64,000 nucleotides of DNA from Streptomyces sp. WMMC940 (GTDB lineage Bacteria > Actinomycetota > Actinomycetes > Streptomycetales > Streptomycetaceae). The notes below the pieces were generated by a model. That model did not search any database, was not told the origin of the DNA, and saw nothing but the letters and a program-made list of their open reading frames with translations. The stretch covers positions 7,242,001 through 7,306,000 of the forward strand of contig NZ_JAPZBC010000001.1 of the NCBI RefSeq assembly GCF_027460265.1, in the 5' to 3' direction. The position numbers and the translations under genes are program-made. Positions 17,998-28,700 of this stretch are shown in pieces. Every line of letters starts with the position of its first letter. Within the stretch, counting starts at the first letter, position 1.

Positions 17998-19089
17998 ATG
18001 CCCTTGAACCGGCTGGGACTGGTCGTCCACCAAGGCCGTCCCGCCGCCGTCGCGGCGGCGCGGACGGCCCGGGCATGGTCTGCCGCACACGGCGTGAGCT
18101 GCACCGACATCGACGTGTGGCGGGAGGGCGAACCGAGGCGCGGGGGCCAGGCGGAGGCCGACGCCGCGGGCCACCCGGAGGTGATCATCACGTTCGGGGG
18201 CGACGGCACCTTCCTGCGAGGCGCCCGTATCGCGGCCAAGGACGGCGCGTCCGTCCTGGGTGTGAACGTGGGCCGGGTCGGCTTTCTCACCGAGATCACC
18301 ACCGACCAGGTCGAGGAGGCCCTCGACGTCCTGCACGGCGACGAGGCCGTGATCGAGGACCGTATGGTGCTGACCCTGCGTGCGTCACGCCCGCTCCGCA
18401 CGCCGGTGGGCCTGGACACGCTGCTGTGCTACGGCCGCGGTCCCGCGCTCCCGGCCCCGGCCGTGCGCCCGGACGAGGTGGAAGCGGTGGACTGGGGCGT
18501 CGCGCTGGACGTCACCGCGGTGAACGACGTCGTCCTGGAGAAGCTCGCCCGCGACCGGCAGGCGAGTGTGGCCGTCTATCTGGCCGGGCAGCTGCTCGCC
18601 TCCTACTCGGCCGACGCGGTGATCGTGGCCACCCCGACCGGTTCCACCGCCTACAGCTTCGCAGCCGGAGGGCCGGTGGTGGACCCGGCTACCGACGCCA
18701 TCGTCTTCACGCCGGTCGCTCCCCACATGGCCTTCGGCAGGACGGTCGTCGCCGCGGCCGACGAAGCGATCGCGATGCGCGTGCTGCCGCATTCGGGTCG
18801 GGTGGCCGTCAGCATCGACGGACAGCACCGCGGCGTGCTGGAACCCGGGGACTGGGTCGCCGCCTACCGTGCGTCGTACCGGCTGCGTCTGGCGCGCCTT
18901 GCACCCCTGGAGTTCTACCACCGGCTGCGTGAGCGCTTCCATCTGACCGACGCCCCGGCTGCGGCCGTCGACCAGGCTCCGCTCTTCCACCGGCCCGACA
19001 CCCCGCCGCCCGACGACCTTGCCCATCTGCGTGACCTGCGCAGGCCCTTCCGCGATCGTGCCGTCGGCGAGGCGCGTCGGGCGCTCTGA
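17998..19089 (+). CDS. NAD(+)/NADH kinase
   Basis: ATP- or polyphosphate-NAD kinase of 363 aa making NADP. It carries the family motifs TFGGDGTFLRGAR near residue 65, VNVGRVGFLTE near 95, and the substrate loop TPTGSTAYSFAAGGP near 210. A normal NadK is about 290-310 aa. This one has a C-terminal extension of about 50 residues and an insert near residues 145-165 (CYGRGPALPAPAVRPDE). Streptomycetes often carry two NAD kinases; the extra segments suggest this is the accessory paralog. ATG 17998 follows a GGAAGG site and begins where family homology begins. Confidence 0.93.
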   Translation: MPLNRLGLVVHQGRPAAVAAARTARAWSAAHGVSCTDIDVWREGEPRRGGQAEADAAGHPEVIITFGGDGTFLRGARIAAKDGASVLGVNVGRVGFLTEITTDQVEEALDVLHGDEAVIEDRMVLTLRASRPLRTPVGLDTLLCYGRGPALPAPAVRPDEVEAVDWGVALDVTAVNDVVLEKLARDRQASVAVYLAGQLLASYSADAVIVATPTGSTAYSFAAGGPVVDPATDAIVFTPVAPHMAFGRTVVAAADEAIAMRVLPHSGRVAVSIDGQHRGVLEPGDWVAAYRASYRLRLARLAPLEFYHRLRERFHLTDAPAAAVDQAPLFHRPDTPPPDDLAHLRDLRRPFRDRAVGEARRAL

Positions 19090-19458
19090 CGCAACCGGGC
19101 CGGGGGTACGCCGCTGATTCGCCGGGCTACGAAGCCGGAGGAGGAGCTGAGCCGTGGCGCCGGGCTGAGTCGCGCAGTCGCGGAGCGAGGAACCGACGCC
19201 CCGCGCCACCGGGCGCCGGCGGGCCCGGGTGACCCGCGTGCCGCCGACCCGGGCTCACGGATGCCGCGGTGGAGGCGTTCGTCAGGCTCCCCGAAGAGCG
19301 TGTCTTCTTGATCGATTACTCGTTGTCGTGGAGCGGGCCGCGGGGCCCGCTCGATTCTGCCTTCTGGTGCGATGCCGCGCCCGGCGTGGAGGAACCTCCA
19401 CGCGCGGGGCGCAGGCGCCGTCCGTTGGCAGGGGGTTCGACTGCTGAAGGAGGATGCC
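19090..19458. other. Intergenic region with a small hairpin
   Basis: These 369 bp lie between the NAD kinase and the hydrolase, both on the plus strand. The only structure seen is a 9-bp perfect hairpin at 19331-19352 (arms GAGCGGGCC and GGCCCGCTC, 4-nt loop). No open frame with a ribosome site is convincing. Confidence 0.5.
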
Positions 19459-20298
19459 ATGCGCGATGAGCGCGATCAGTTCGCGGAACTGTCGACGGTG
19501 AGGATGTGCTTCCGCGACGAGGGAGACCCGTCGGGGGAGCCGCTGGTATTGATCATGGGGCTCAGCTCGCAGCTGATCCACTGGCCGCAGGAGATCGTCG
19601 ACGCGCTCGGTGAGCGGGGCTACCGGGTGATTCGCCCCGACAACCGCGACAGTGGCCTGACCGAATGGAAAGAGGCCCCGAGCCAGTACTACCTGCGCGC
19701 CATCGCGCGTGACACGGTCGAGTTGCTCGACCATCTCGGCATCGAGCGGACGCACGTCGTCGGCGCTTCGATGGGCGGAATGGTCGCCCAGCTCCTGGCG
19801 ATCGAGTACACGTCGCGCGTGCTCAGCCTGTGCTCGATCATGAGCACGCCGCACATCAGCATCGGTATGGCCGACGGCGAGGTGCTGGAGGAGCTGACCA
19901 GGCCGCTTCCGCCGGATCGCGAGGCCGCCATCGAGCAGATCGCCGGCCTGTACGCGACCATCGGCTCGAAGACGTACGCGGACAGCGAGCGCGAGCGCCG
20001 CCTCGCGCTGGCGACCCAGGCATACGACCGCGCGAAGAACCCCGACGGGGGAACACGCCAGGTGACCGCAGCCATGATCGCTCCTGACCGCAGGAAGGGC
20101 CTCCGGGAACTCTCGCTCCCGGCGCTGGTGATCCACGGGGCGGAAGATCCACTGATCAAGATCGCCGGCGGCGAGGCGACCCACGCCGCGCTCGCAGACT
20201 CGACGTACCTGCCGATCGACGCGATGGGCCACGACCTGCCCGCGCCGCTCCTCGACCAGATCGTCGCGAGCATCGCCGAGAACGCCGCGCGCGCCTGA
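19459..20298 (+). CDS. Alpha/beta hydrolase
   Basis: A 279-aa alpha/beta hydrolase fold protein similar in layout to RdmC-like esterases. Seen are the oxyanion strand LVLIMGLSSQL, the nucleophile elbow GASMGG with Ser near residue 102, the acid in VIHGAEDPL and the terminal His in AMGHDLP. The segment DNRDSGLT is typical of this subgroup. The AAGGAGG site 5 nt upstream fixes the ATG at 19459. No partner gene indicates the substrate; ester or lactone hydrolysis in the cytoplasm is the most that can be said. Confidence 0.9.
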   Translation: MRDERDQFAELSTVRMCFRDEGDPSGEPLVLIMGLSSQLIHWPQEIVDALGERGYRVIRPDNRDSGLTEWKEAPSQYYLRAIARDTVELLDHLGIERTHVVGASMGGMVAQLLAIEYTSRVLSLCSIMSTPHISIGMADGEVLEELTRPLPPDREAAIEQIAGLYATIGSKTYADSERERRLALATQAYDRAKNPDGGTRQVTAAMIAPDRRKGLRELSLPALVIHGAEDPLIKIAGGEATHAALADSTYLPIDAMGHDLPAPLLDQIVASIAENAARA

Positions 20299-20589
20299 GA
20301 GGGCGGCGGACCCGTTCCCGAGCCCGGGCCCTTGGTGGCTGGGCGTCCTCGAGGACGCTGCCCATGGGACGGGGAACGGTGTCCTGGACGTTCATCGGTC
20401 CGCAGTACGGCGGCAGCCGCGCCTTTCCGCCCGTGGCGGTGCGCTCCTGGCGGTGCTCGGGCCCCTGCCCAGCGACGGCGCGCGATGCTCGCGCCCGGCA
20501 GTCCGCCCCGCCCCGTTGAGCCGGGATGCCGACTCGGCCGGGAAGCGGCTGCCCGCCGTACCGCGGACCCGGCGGACTGTCGGACAGTG

Positions 20590-20621
20590 CTGCGCCCCGC
20601 CCTCGGAGGGACGGGGCGCAG
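20590..20621. terminator. Hairpin between convergent genes
   Basis: The arms CTGCGCCCCG (20590-20599) and CGGGGCGCAG (20612-20621) pair perfectly over 10 bp, and the enclosed bases can extend the stem. It lies between the convergent hydrolase and secreted-protein genes. Confidence 0.6.
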
Positions 20622-20636
20622 TGGCGACGGGGAGGA

Positions 20637-21005
20637 TCAGGCGTTCGCGCAGATCGCGTACACCGAGATGCCCACGTTGCCGTACGCGTTCTGACGTCCG
20701 AGGCCGACCCAGCCCCGCTCGTCCTCCGTCGGGAACGACCCGACCAGGACGGCGTCGTTGCCCTGCGCCTCCGCGCCGCCGCCGATGGCGACCTTCCCCG
20801 CCGGGCAGTGCACCGTCCGCCGCTGGAAGTTGGGCACGTTCGCGTTCGGCAGCTTCACCAACTGGTACCCGTCGACAGCCGCAGCCCGGGACTCCTGCCC
20901 GCTCGCCGGAGCCGTCCGACTGTCCGACGCCTGCGCCGCCCAGCCCACGCCCGACACCAGCGCCACCGCCAGCGCGCCTGCTCCGAGAGCCTTCAAGCCT
21001 CGCAT
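20637..21005 (-). CDS. Small secreted protein with CPAGK motif
   Basis: A 122-aa protein with a Sec signal peptide (LGAGALAVALVSGVGWAAQA, cleavage near residue 26). The mature domain has VHCPAGKVAIGGGAEA and ends YAICANA. The pair of cysteines and the CPAG-GGG spacing recur in many actinobacterial secreted proteins of unknown function, so the Cys pair may form a disulfide. It is expected to be extracellular. The gene is monocistronic and ends at a hairpin shared with the convergent hydrolase. Confidence 0.75.
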   Translation of the reverse strand: MRGLKALGAGALAVALVSGVGWAAQASDSRTAPASGQESRAAAVDGYQLVKLPNANVPNFQRRTVHCPAGKVAIGGGAEAQGNDAVLVGSFPTEDERGWVGLGRQNAYGNVGISVYAICANA

Positions 21006-21582
21006 CCTGCTCCTTCATGTCCGGCAAGGCCCCGACGACCGGAGCCTCGTCCACGACCGCCACCCTGCCGGGACCAGGCACCCAGAGCACCACTTACGCG
21101 ACTAAACGCCCGTATCTGACGAACAGGGAGCACAGACTCTCCCGACGCGCGCCCGGGGCGCCCGCCCCGAGCACCCCGGGCGGGAGGTCGGCGGACAGGC
21201 CGGGACGCCGCGACTTCCCCGCCCGCGCCGGGACCGCACCGCTCGTCGTCACCCGCCCCCTCCAGCAGCGCCGCCAGCAGACGCCTTCCTTGTGGAAGAG
21301 GCCCCGGCGGTCTGGAACCGGCGGTCGCACGGCGCTGACACTGTGCCGGTGGGCCACCTGTTCCCCGGTGTCCGGGCCGCCGGACTCGCAGGTCAGTGGA
21401 GTCGCCGGGTCCCAGTTGCGGCTGGTGACGCATTCGTTGACGGCCCCCGCGTTTGCGCCGTTGCCGTCGGGCAACCCATCACATGGCGTCCCGGAGGGAG
21501 CGACCCGCGCACCGTGTGGCCGCCGGGGTTCCGCACGGCCGACAGCGAGACCCGCTCGGGCACGAACCGGAGGAACCGCCGC
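21006..21582. other. Intergenic region without a recognisable gene
   Basis: These 577 bp separate two divergent genes (20637-21005 minus and 21583-21909 plus). I saw no frame with both a ribosome site and protein-like sequence, and no strong repeat. It should contain both promoters. Confidence 0.45.
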
Positions 21583-21909
21583 ATGAAGACGGACGACCCG
21601 CCGGACGGAGTCCCCGGCCGCACCCGTGGGACCCGCGTCGCCGAGTGGGTGCTGTGCGGCGTACTCACCACGGCCGTGCTCCTGACTGCCGTCGAGGCAA
21701 TCGCCCGACCGACGGCGCCCTGGTGGCCCTTCGTCCTGGAGAACGCCTGGACGCTCAGCGCCGTCACCCTCGGCTGCCGGGCCGTCCTGCGCATCACCGA
21801 GAAGGCCGACGCCCGCGACGTCGAGGGCCGCGCCGGGCCGCCACCCGACCACGGTCCCGCGCCGCAGGACGGCGGCGACGTGCCGCCGTCCCGGCGCTCC
21901 GGCCGGTGA
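21583..21909 (+). CDS. Small membrane protein, hypothetical
   Basis: A 108-aa protein with two hydrophobic segments, about residues 20-42 (WVLCGVLTTAVLLTAVEAIA) and 47-66 (WWPFVLENAWTLSAVTLGC), and a hydrophilic Pro/Asp/Arg-rich C-terminal tail of about 40 residues that is likely cytoplasmic. ATG 21583 has a GGAGG ribosome site. The family is not recognised. It sits alone upstream of the SGNH hydrolase, which has its own palindrome-marked promoter region. Confidence 0.6.
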   Translation: MKTDDPPDGVPGRTRGTRVAEWVLCGVLTTAVLLTAVEAIARPTAPWWPFVLENAWTLSAVTLGCRAVLRITEKADARDVEGRAGPPPDHGPAPQDGGDVPPSRRSGR

Positions 21910-21999
21910 GTGGGTCCCCGCAGTGCACACGCGCTCCCGCCCATGGAATCCCCCGACAGGCCCTGCGTTCCACGCGGACACCCTGATGCTCATGAATGT

Positions 22000-22023
22000 G
22001 CATAGTCATATTCATGACTATGC
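22000..22023. promoter_or_regulatory. 24-bp palindromic operator candidate upstream of the SGNH hydrolase
   Basis: The arms GCATAGTCAT and ATGACTATGC pair perfectly around ATTC. A second inverted pair, CATGAAT at 21991 and ATTCATG at 22010, interleaves with it. The block is strongly AT-rich for this genome and lies 50 bp before ATG 22074, where a promoter and repressor site would be expected. Confidence 0.7.
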
Positions 22024-22073
22024 TGACCCTGTTCCCTCCACTGTTCGTGGGGGACGGGTACGGCGAGGAGGGG

Positions 22074-22889
22074 ATGCCTGTGGCTGGTGCCGAACCGCGC
22101 CTGCTCCGCTACGTGGCGCTGGGTGACAGCCAGACCGAGGGCCTGGGGGACGGCGACGACGTGGCCGGGCTCCGAGGGTGGGCCGACCGGCTCGCCGAGC
22201 AGCTCGCACGGCACAACCCCGGTCTGCGGTACGCGAACCTGGCCGTACGGGGACGCCTGGCCGGCGAGGTCCGCGCCGGGCAGCTCGCTCCGGCCCTCGC
22301 CCTGCGCCCCGACCTCGTCACCGTCGTCGCAGGGGTCAACGACCTGCTGCGGCCGCGGTTCGACGCCGACGAGGTCACCGGTCACCTCGAGGCGATGTTC
22401 GCGGCGCTCACCGCGGAGGGTGCCCGTGTCGCCACCCTCACCTTCCCCGACATAGCACGCGTCATCCCGCTCGCCCGGCCGCTCGGCTCCCGTGTGACCG
22501 CCCTGAACGACGGCGTTCGCCGCGCGGCCCGGCGCCACGGCGTGGTGGTCGCCGAGACCGGCCACCATCCCGTCGTCGCCGACCCGAGGCTGTGGAGCCC
22601 GGACCGGCTCCACGCCAGCCCCCTCGGCCATCAGCGGATCGCCGCCGCCATGGCGCAGGCCCTCGCGCTCCCAGGCAGCGACGACACCTGGACGCTCGCC
22701 CTGCCCCCTCCGGTCGCTCCCCTCCCTGCGGGGTGGCGGGCGGCCGCCGCGGAGTTCCGCTGGGCCGCCGGGTATCTCGGCCCCTGGCTGGGCAGACGCC
22801 TGCGCGGCCGGTCGTCCGGGGACGAGCGCACCGCCAAGCGCCCGCACCTTCTGGCGGTGGAGAGTCCGACCGGTTCCGCGGGACCCTGA
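22074..22889 (+). CDS. SGNH/GDSL family hydrolase
   Basis: An SGNH-fold esterase or lipase of 271 aa. Block I YVALGDSQTEG contains the nucleophile Ser, NLAVRG the block II Gly, AGVNDLLRP the block III Asn, and SPDRLHASPLGH the Asp-His pair of block V. There is no signal peptide, so it is probably cytoplasmic. The last 70 residues are Arg/Ala-rich and outside the fold. ATG 22074 or GTG 22080 is supported by the adjacent GAGGAGG; an in-frame ATG at 21996 would put the palindrome inside the gene and is less likely. It ends at an exceptionally long terminator. Confidence 0.88.
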   Translation: MPVAGAEPRLLRYVALGDSQTEGLGDGDDVAGLRGWADRLAEQLARHNPGLRYANLAVRGRLAGEVRAGQLAPALALRPDLVTVVAGVNDLLRPRFDADEVTGHLEAMFAALTAEGARVATLTFPDIARVIPLARPLGSRVTALNDGVRRAARRHGVVVAETGHHPVVADPRLWSPDRLHASPLGHQRIAAAMAQALALPGSDDTWTLALPPPVAPLPAGWRAAAAEFRWAAGYLGPWLGRRLRGRSSGDERTAKRPHLLAVESPTGSAGP

Positions 22890-22919
22890 GGGGCGCGGAG
22901 GCACGGGCCACTCGGCCGG

Positions 22920-22986
22920 CAGGGGCTGCGTTCGTCGGCGGTCCCCCGGCTCGATGCCGGGGGACCGCCGACGAACGCAGCCCCTG
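22920..22986. terminator. 31-bp perfect stem-loop, bidirectional terminator
   Basis: The arms 22920-22950 and 22956-22986 are perfectly complementary over 31 bp with a 5-nt loop TCGAT. The hairpin lies between the convergent SGNH hydrolase (stop 22889) and LuxR-type gene (stop 23026). Its length far exceeds that of the other hairpins in this window. Confidence 0.8.
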
Positions 22987-23025
22987 GTCGTCGTCTTCGT
23001 CGTGGTCGGTGCCGTCGCCGGGGCG

Positions 23026-23250
23026 TCACAGACCGAGGGAGATGGCCAGTCGGGTGAGTTCCGCGGTGGTGTTGATGTTGAGCTTGGCTCGGATCCGCCG
23101 GAGATAGGCGTCGACGGTGTGCTTGGACAGGCCCATGTGGCGGGCGGTCTGCACGTAGGTGCGTCCTGCGGCGATATGTCGCAGAGTCTCGCGCTCACGC
23201 GGGGCCAGGGCGGGGGTCTCGACGTCCGGGGTGGTGAGGGTGAGGCTCAT
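23026..23250 (-). CDS. Orphan LuxR-type HTH protein (74 aa)
   Basis: A single-domain regulator. After 14 flexible residues comes a complete LuxR/NarL HTH: LAPRERETLRHIAAGRTYVQ, then the recognition helix KHTVDAYLRRIRAKL. There is no receiver or ligand domain. ATG 23250 is chosen because GGAGGAAA lies just upstream; an in-frame start at 23292 has no ribosome site. It resembles short stand-alone LuxR-type regulators of streptomycetes. A 12-bp perfect palindrome lies 60 bp upstream. Confidence 0.82.
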   Translation of the reverse strand: MSLTLTTPDVETPALAPRERETLRHIAAGRTYVQTARHMGLSKHTVDAYLRRIRAKLNINTTAELTRLAISLGL

Positions 23251-23309
23251 GGGATTTCCTCCGGCGAGATCGGCTCGGTCCTCACTGCTCACACCCTCGG
23301 AAGCAGAGT

Positions 23310-23321
23310 GGGCATATGCCC
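23310..23321. promoter_or_regulatory. Perfect 12-bp palindrome in the LuxR/GST divergent region
   Basis: GGGCATATGCCC lies 60 bp upstream of the LuxR-type start and just before an AT-rich patch at 23328-23360 that may hold promoter elements. It is a candidate regulator site only. Confidence 0.45.
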
Positions 23322-23578
23322 GAAGAGTGCGTTTTGCCCTCTTTCCAAATAGATTGCGGGTCCGATTTCACCGCGATGTCCGTCGACTGTCACAGGCGCG
23401 TCACAGGGGATCCCGTCGGCGCATCAGAACCCGATGGACGGGGGAGTGGTGTGCGCCCAGGGGGCGAATGGGGCGGGAGGCCGGCGGACAGAGCCGGTGC
23501 GGGGCCGAAGGCGCCGGCCGCGTCCGTCCGAGGTCCGCGCAGGCGTTCGTCAAGGCCGCCTGCGGGTAGTGCGATCAG

Positions 23579-24589
23579 ATGAGCTATGTGAACCCCGGCG
23601 GGGAATACGCGCGGGACAGTCGGTACATCACCACGAGGATCACCGCCGACGGACGTGAGGGCTTCCCGGTGGAGGCGGGCCGCTACCGCCTGGTGGTCAG
23701 TCGCGCCTGCCCGTGGGCCAGTCGCGCGGTGATCGTGCGCAGGCTCCTCGGCCTGGAGCGGGCGCTGCCGATGGCCATCGCCGGGCCCACGCACGACGAG
23801 CGCAGCTGGACCTTCGACCTCGACCCGGGCGGACGTGACCCGGTCCTCGGCATCGAGCGGCTCCAGGACGCGTACCTCGCGGGGGATCCCGGCTACGACC
23901 GGGGCGTCACCGTCCCGGCGATCGTCGATGTGACGACCGGCAAGGTGGTCACCAACGACTTCGCGCAGATCACGATCGACATGTCCCTCGAGTGGGCGGC
24001 GTACCACCGCGCGGGCGCTCCCGAGCTGTACCCGCCCGCGTCGCGTCCGGAGATCGACGCGGTGAACGAGGCCGTCTACAAGGACGTGAACAACGGGGTC
24101 TACCGGGCCGGGTTCGCCGGCTCCCAGAAGGCGTACGACGCCGCGTACGAACCTCTGTTCATGCGCCTCGACCGGCTCGCGGACCGGCTGGAGCGGTCGC
24201 GCTACCTCGTCGGCGACTCGGTCACGGAGGCCGACGTACGGCTGTTCACCACGCTGGTGCGCTTCGACGCCGTCTACCACGGCCACTTCAAGTGCAACCG
24301 GCGGAAACTCTCGGAGATGCCGGTGTTGTGGGCGTACGCACGGGACCTGTTCCAGACGCCGGGCTTCGGTGACACGGTCGACTTCGACCACATCAAACGG
24401 CACTACTACGTGGTGCACCGCGACATCAATCCGACCGGAATCGTGCCGGCCGGCCCGGACCTGTCGAACTGGCTCGAGCCGCACGACCGCGCGGCCCTGG
24501 GTGGAACGCCCTTCGGTGACGGCACGCCGCCCGAACCGGTCGCGCCCGAGGAGGCGGTACCGGCCGGCCACGGTCCGACCGCTGCGTGA
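23579..24589 (+). CDS. Xi-class glutathione S-transferase / glutathionyl-hydroquinone reductase family protein
   Basis: A 336-aa protein of the YqjG/ECM4 family. The thioredoxin-fold N-terminal domain carries the catalytic SRACPWASRA (Cys near residue 43). VPAIVDVTTGKVVTND is the cis-Pro thiol-binding loop. The helical C-terminal domain runs from about residue 160, with KDVNNGVYRAGFA and the family's HYYVVHRDINPTGIVP. Family enzymes reduce S-conjugated quinones; streptomycetes use mycothiol rather than glutathione, so the natural thiol is probably mycothiol (inference). ATG 23579 gives the usual N-terminus. The tail of about 25 residues is Pro/Ala-rich. Confidence 0.92.
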   Translation: MSYVNPGGEYARDSRYITTRITADGREGFPVEAGRYRLVVSRACPWASRAVIVRRLLGLERALPMAIAGPTHDERSWTFDLDPGGRDPVLGIERLQDAYLAGDPGYDRGVTVPAIVDVTTGKVVTNDFAQITIDMSLEWAAYHRAGAPELYPPASRPEIDAVNEAVYKDVNNGVYRAGFAGSQKAYDAAYEPLFMRLDRLADRLERSRYLVGDSVTEADVRLFTTLVRFDAVYHGHFKCNRRKLSEMPVLWAYARDLFQTPGFGDTVDFDHIKRHYYVVHRDINPTGIVPAGPDLSNWLEPHDRAALGGTPFGDGTPPEPVAPEEAVPAGHGPTAA

Positions 24590-24895
24590 GCCCGTTGCGG
24601 GCCTGGCTCCGCAACTCTGCGGCGGCCGCCCGCGACCGGCGGCGGCCCGACCCGAGGCGGCCCGACCCGCAGCGGTCGGCGATACGGCAGCGGCCCGTGA
24701 CCGGCGGTCGGCCGTGGCGTACCCACGGCGCCTCCGGTGTCCTGTCGCGCGACGGTGACGCGACCGGGGTGCGCCCAGCCGTCGGATCCGGGCGCCCGGC
24801 GCTTCATGGTCGGGGAGTCCCGAGTGCCGTGGTCCCGTGGCGTCGTTCGCTCCTCCAGCGCATCTCGCACATGCCAAGTGCATCGCATGAAAAGT
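24590..24895. other. Intergenic region without a recognisable gene
   Basis: These 306 bp between the GST gene and the molybdate-unit promoter show no convincing coding sequence; a short CGGCCCGACC-type repeat is present near 24643-24671. Confidence 0.45.
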
Positions 24896-24925
24896 TTGCA
24901 GATAAGAGGCTGAGAGCTCTATCGT
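24896..24925 (+). promoter_or_regulatory. Candidate promoter of the HTH-TOBE regulator, leaderless start
   Basis: TTGCAG at 24896-24901 and TATCGT at 24920-24925 are spaced by 18 bp. Transcription would begin about 24931-24933, on the ATG at 24933, and no ribosome site precedes that codon. This predicts a leaderless mRNA. Confidence 0.5.
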
Positions 24926-24932
24926 GGCGCAC

Positions 24933-25328
24933 ATGCAGTCCTACACCATCGGACAGGCGGCGCGGCTGCTCGGCGTCAGCCCGGACACCGCACGCCGCTG
25001 GGCTGACGCCGGCCGGATCGCGACCCATCGCGACGAGGGCGGGCGGCGCCTCATCGACGGCCGGGACCTGGCCGCCTTCTCCATCGAGCTCGCACAGTCC
25101 GACGGAGCGGAGGAGGACACCTCGTACACCTCCGCCCGCAACGCCTTCCCCGGCATCGTCACCGCCGTGAAACTCGGCGACGTCGCCGCACAGGTGGAGA
25201 TCCAGGCCGGGCCGCACCGGCTGGTGTCGCTGCTGACCAGGGAGGCCGTCGAGGAACTGGAACTCGAGGTCGGCATGCAGGCCACCGCCCGTGTCAAGTC
25301 GACCAGCGTGTACATCGACCGCAGCTGA
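24933..25328 (+). CDS. Molybdenum-pterin-binding regulator: HTH plus TOBE/Mop domain
   Basis: A 131-aa protein. Residues 1-55 are a MerR/excisionase-type winged helix (YTIGQAARLLGVSPDTARRW). Residues about 70-131 are one TOBE/Mop domain (SARNAFPGIVTAVKLGDVAA, ending VKSTSVYIDRS), which binds molybdate or tungstate. The arrangement is that of ModE-like molybdate sensors in actinobacteria. It lies 91 bp upstream of modA on the same strand, so it probably senses cytoplasmic molybdate and controls the transporter. ATG 24933 (possibly leaderless) and GTG 24924 are both in frame. Confidence 0.88.
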   Translation: MQSYTIGQAARLLGVSPDTARRWADAGRIATHRDEGGRRLIDGRDLAAFSIELAQSDGAEEDTSYTSARNAFPGIVTAVKLGDVAAQVEIQAGPHRLVSLLTREAVEELELEVGMQATARVKSTSVYIDRS

Positions 25329-25419
25329 GCCTCGCGCACCACGGTGACGTCGCCGTCCCGGCTCGGCGCGGCCCCACCGACGGCCGACGCGCCGACCCCG
25401 TCCTCCAGGAGCCAGCCCC

Positions 25420-26226
25420 ATGCCCCTCACCCTCGCCCGACGCCGCGGGGCCGCCTCGGTCCTGACGGCAGCCCTCCTGGTGCCGCTCGCCGCATGCGGC
25501 AGCGACACCGCGAACTCCGACAGCGGCGCCCGGGCCGCACCGTCCGCCCGCGGCGCCTCCAAGGCCGACCTCACGGTTCTGGCCGCCGCCTCCCTCACCG
25601 ACGTGTTCAGGACCGCCGGCGCCGCCTACGAGAAGTCCCACCCCGGCACGCGGATCACCTTCTCCTTCGCCGGGTCGCAGGAACTCGCCGCGCAGGTAGA
25701 GCAGGGTGCGCCGGCCGACGCCCTGGTCACCGCCGACACCAAGACCATGGAGCGCCTCAGGGCCGACACCGGTACGCCGGAGGTCATCGCCGGGAACCGG
25801 CTCGTGATCGCCACGGCCGAGGGCAATCCGGAGGAGATCGACGGCCTCGAGGACCTGGCCGATCCCGGGTTGAAGGTCGTGCTCGCGGCACCAGAGGTCC
25901 CCGTCGGGCGCTACAGCCGGAAGATCCTGGACGCCCAGAAGATCACCGTGAAGCCGGTCTCGCAGGAGCCCAGCGTGCGTGCCGTGCTGAGCAAGGTCGA
26001 GCTCGGCGAGGCCGACGCCGGGCTCGTCTACAGGACCGACGCAGCCACCGCACCGGGCAAGGTCGACGCCGTCGAGATCCCCGACGAGCAGAACGCCATC
26101 GCCGAGTATCCGGCCGCCACCCTGAAGACCTCGAAGAACGCCGAGGCGGCCGGGGCGTTCGTGGCATGGCTCTCCTCGCCCGAGGCGCAGAAGATCCTGG
26201 GGGACGCCGGTTTCCAGCGCCCCTGA
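25420..26226 (+). CDS. modA: Molybdate ABC transporter substrate-binding lipoprotein
   Basis: A 268-aa exported lipoprotein. The signal peptide ends in the lipobox LAAC, so the mature protein is tethered at the outer face of the membrane. The periplasmic-binding domain is ModA-type: [20 protein letters not shown] at the start of the fold, [22 protein letters not shown] around the oxyanion site, and [10 protein letters not shown] later. The GCCATGG-like context has a CCAGGAG ribosome site before ATG 25420. Downstream, after 100 bp, is the fused permease/ATPase. Molybdate supply serves nitrate reductase and other Mo-cofactor enzymes, none of which is in this window. Confidence 0.93.
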   Translation: MPLTLARRRGAASVLTAALLVPLAACGSDTANSDSGARAAPSARGASKADLTVLAAASLTDVFRTAGAAYEKSHPGTRITFSFAGSQELAAQVEQGAPADALVTADTKTMERLRADTGTPEVIAGNRLVIATAEGNPEEIDGLEDLADPGLKVVLAAPEVPVGRYSRKILDAQKITVKPVSQEPSVRAVLSKVELGEADAGLVYRTDAATAPGKVDAVEIPDEQNAIAEYPAATLKTSKNAEAAGAFVAWLSSPEAQKILGDAGFQRP

Positions 26227-26326
26227 CGCCCGGCGCCGTCGTGGGGGCAGCCCGCTCACGAGCCCACGGGCGGCCCGCCACCCGCCGCCTCGCCCTGGAC
26301 CGCCTCCTTGCCCCTGGACCACGCCG

Positions 26327-28261
<1,935 letters not shown>

Positions 28262-28270
<9 letters not shown>

Positions 28271-28297
28271 AGGCCCGCGCTGAAGGCCCGCGCTGAA
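28262..28297 (+). repeat. 13-bp tandem repeat overlapping the modBC stop codon
   Basis: The unit CCGCGCTGAAGGC occurs twice in full and a third time up to its tenth base. A related copy follows near 28312-28330. The first copy carries the modBC stop codon. Because 13 is not a multiple of 3, each copy reads in another frame. Confidence 0.7.
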
Positions 28298-28700
28298 CGT
28301 CCACGGCGGCGAAGGCCCGCGCGGAACGTCCTCCCAATCGGCGCCGAGCGCGCGCAGAGGCGTTGGGACCGACCTGAGGTCCGCGCAGTGCCGTTGTCGA
28401 CCGTGCCGGGGGGTCCGCCGTCCGGGCCTCTCCGAGGCGCCCGCATCTCACCTTCCACCCCTGTCGGAGTGCCCGCAACAGCGCCGCGGAGCACCGCCCG
28501 CGGTGCACGGGGCGCAGGCCCATCTCATGCCGGCCCGACAGCAGGTGACGCGGGAAGGGTGACCCCGGGACGGCGTCGGACCCGGTTTGGCCGATGCGGT
28601 ACCGGCCTGCGCCTGCGCCTGTTCCCGGAGAATCCGTCGAGGCCGGTGACACACCACCACGCCCGCCGTCGGAGGCCGGGAGGACTCGGCGTGCCCACGC
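28298..28700. other. Intergenic region without a recognisable gene
   Basis: Apart from the tandem repeat at its left edge, these 403 bp between the convergent modBC and 105-aa genes contain nothing I can identify as coding. Confidence 0.5.
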
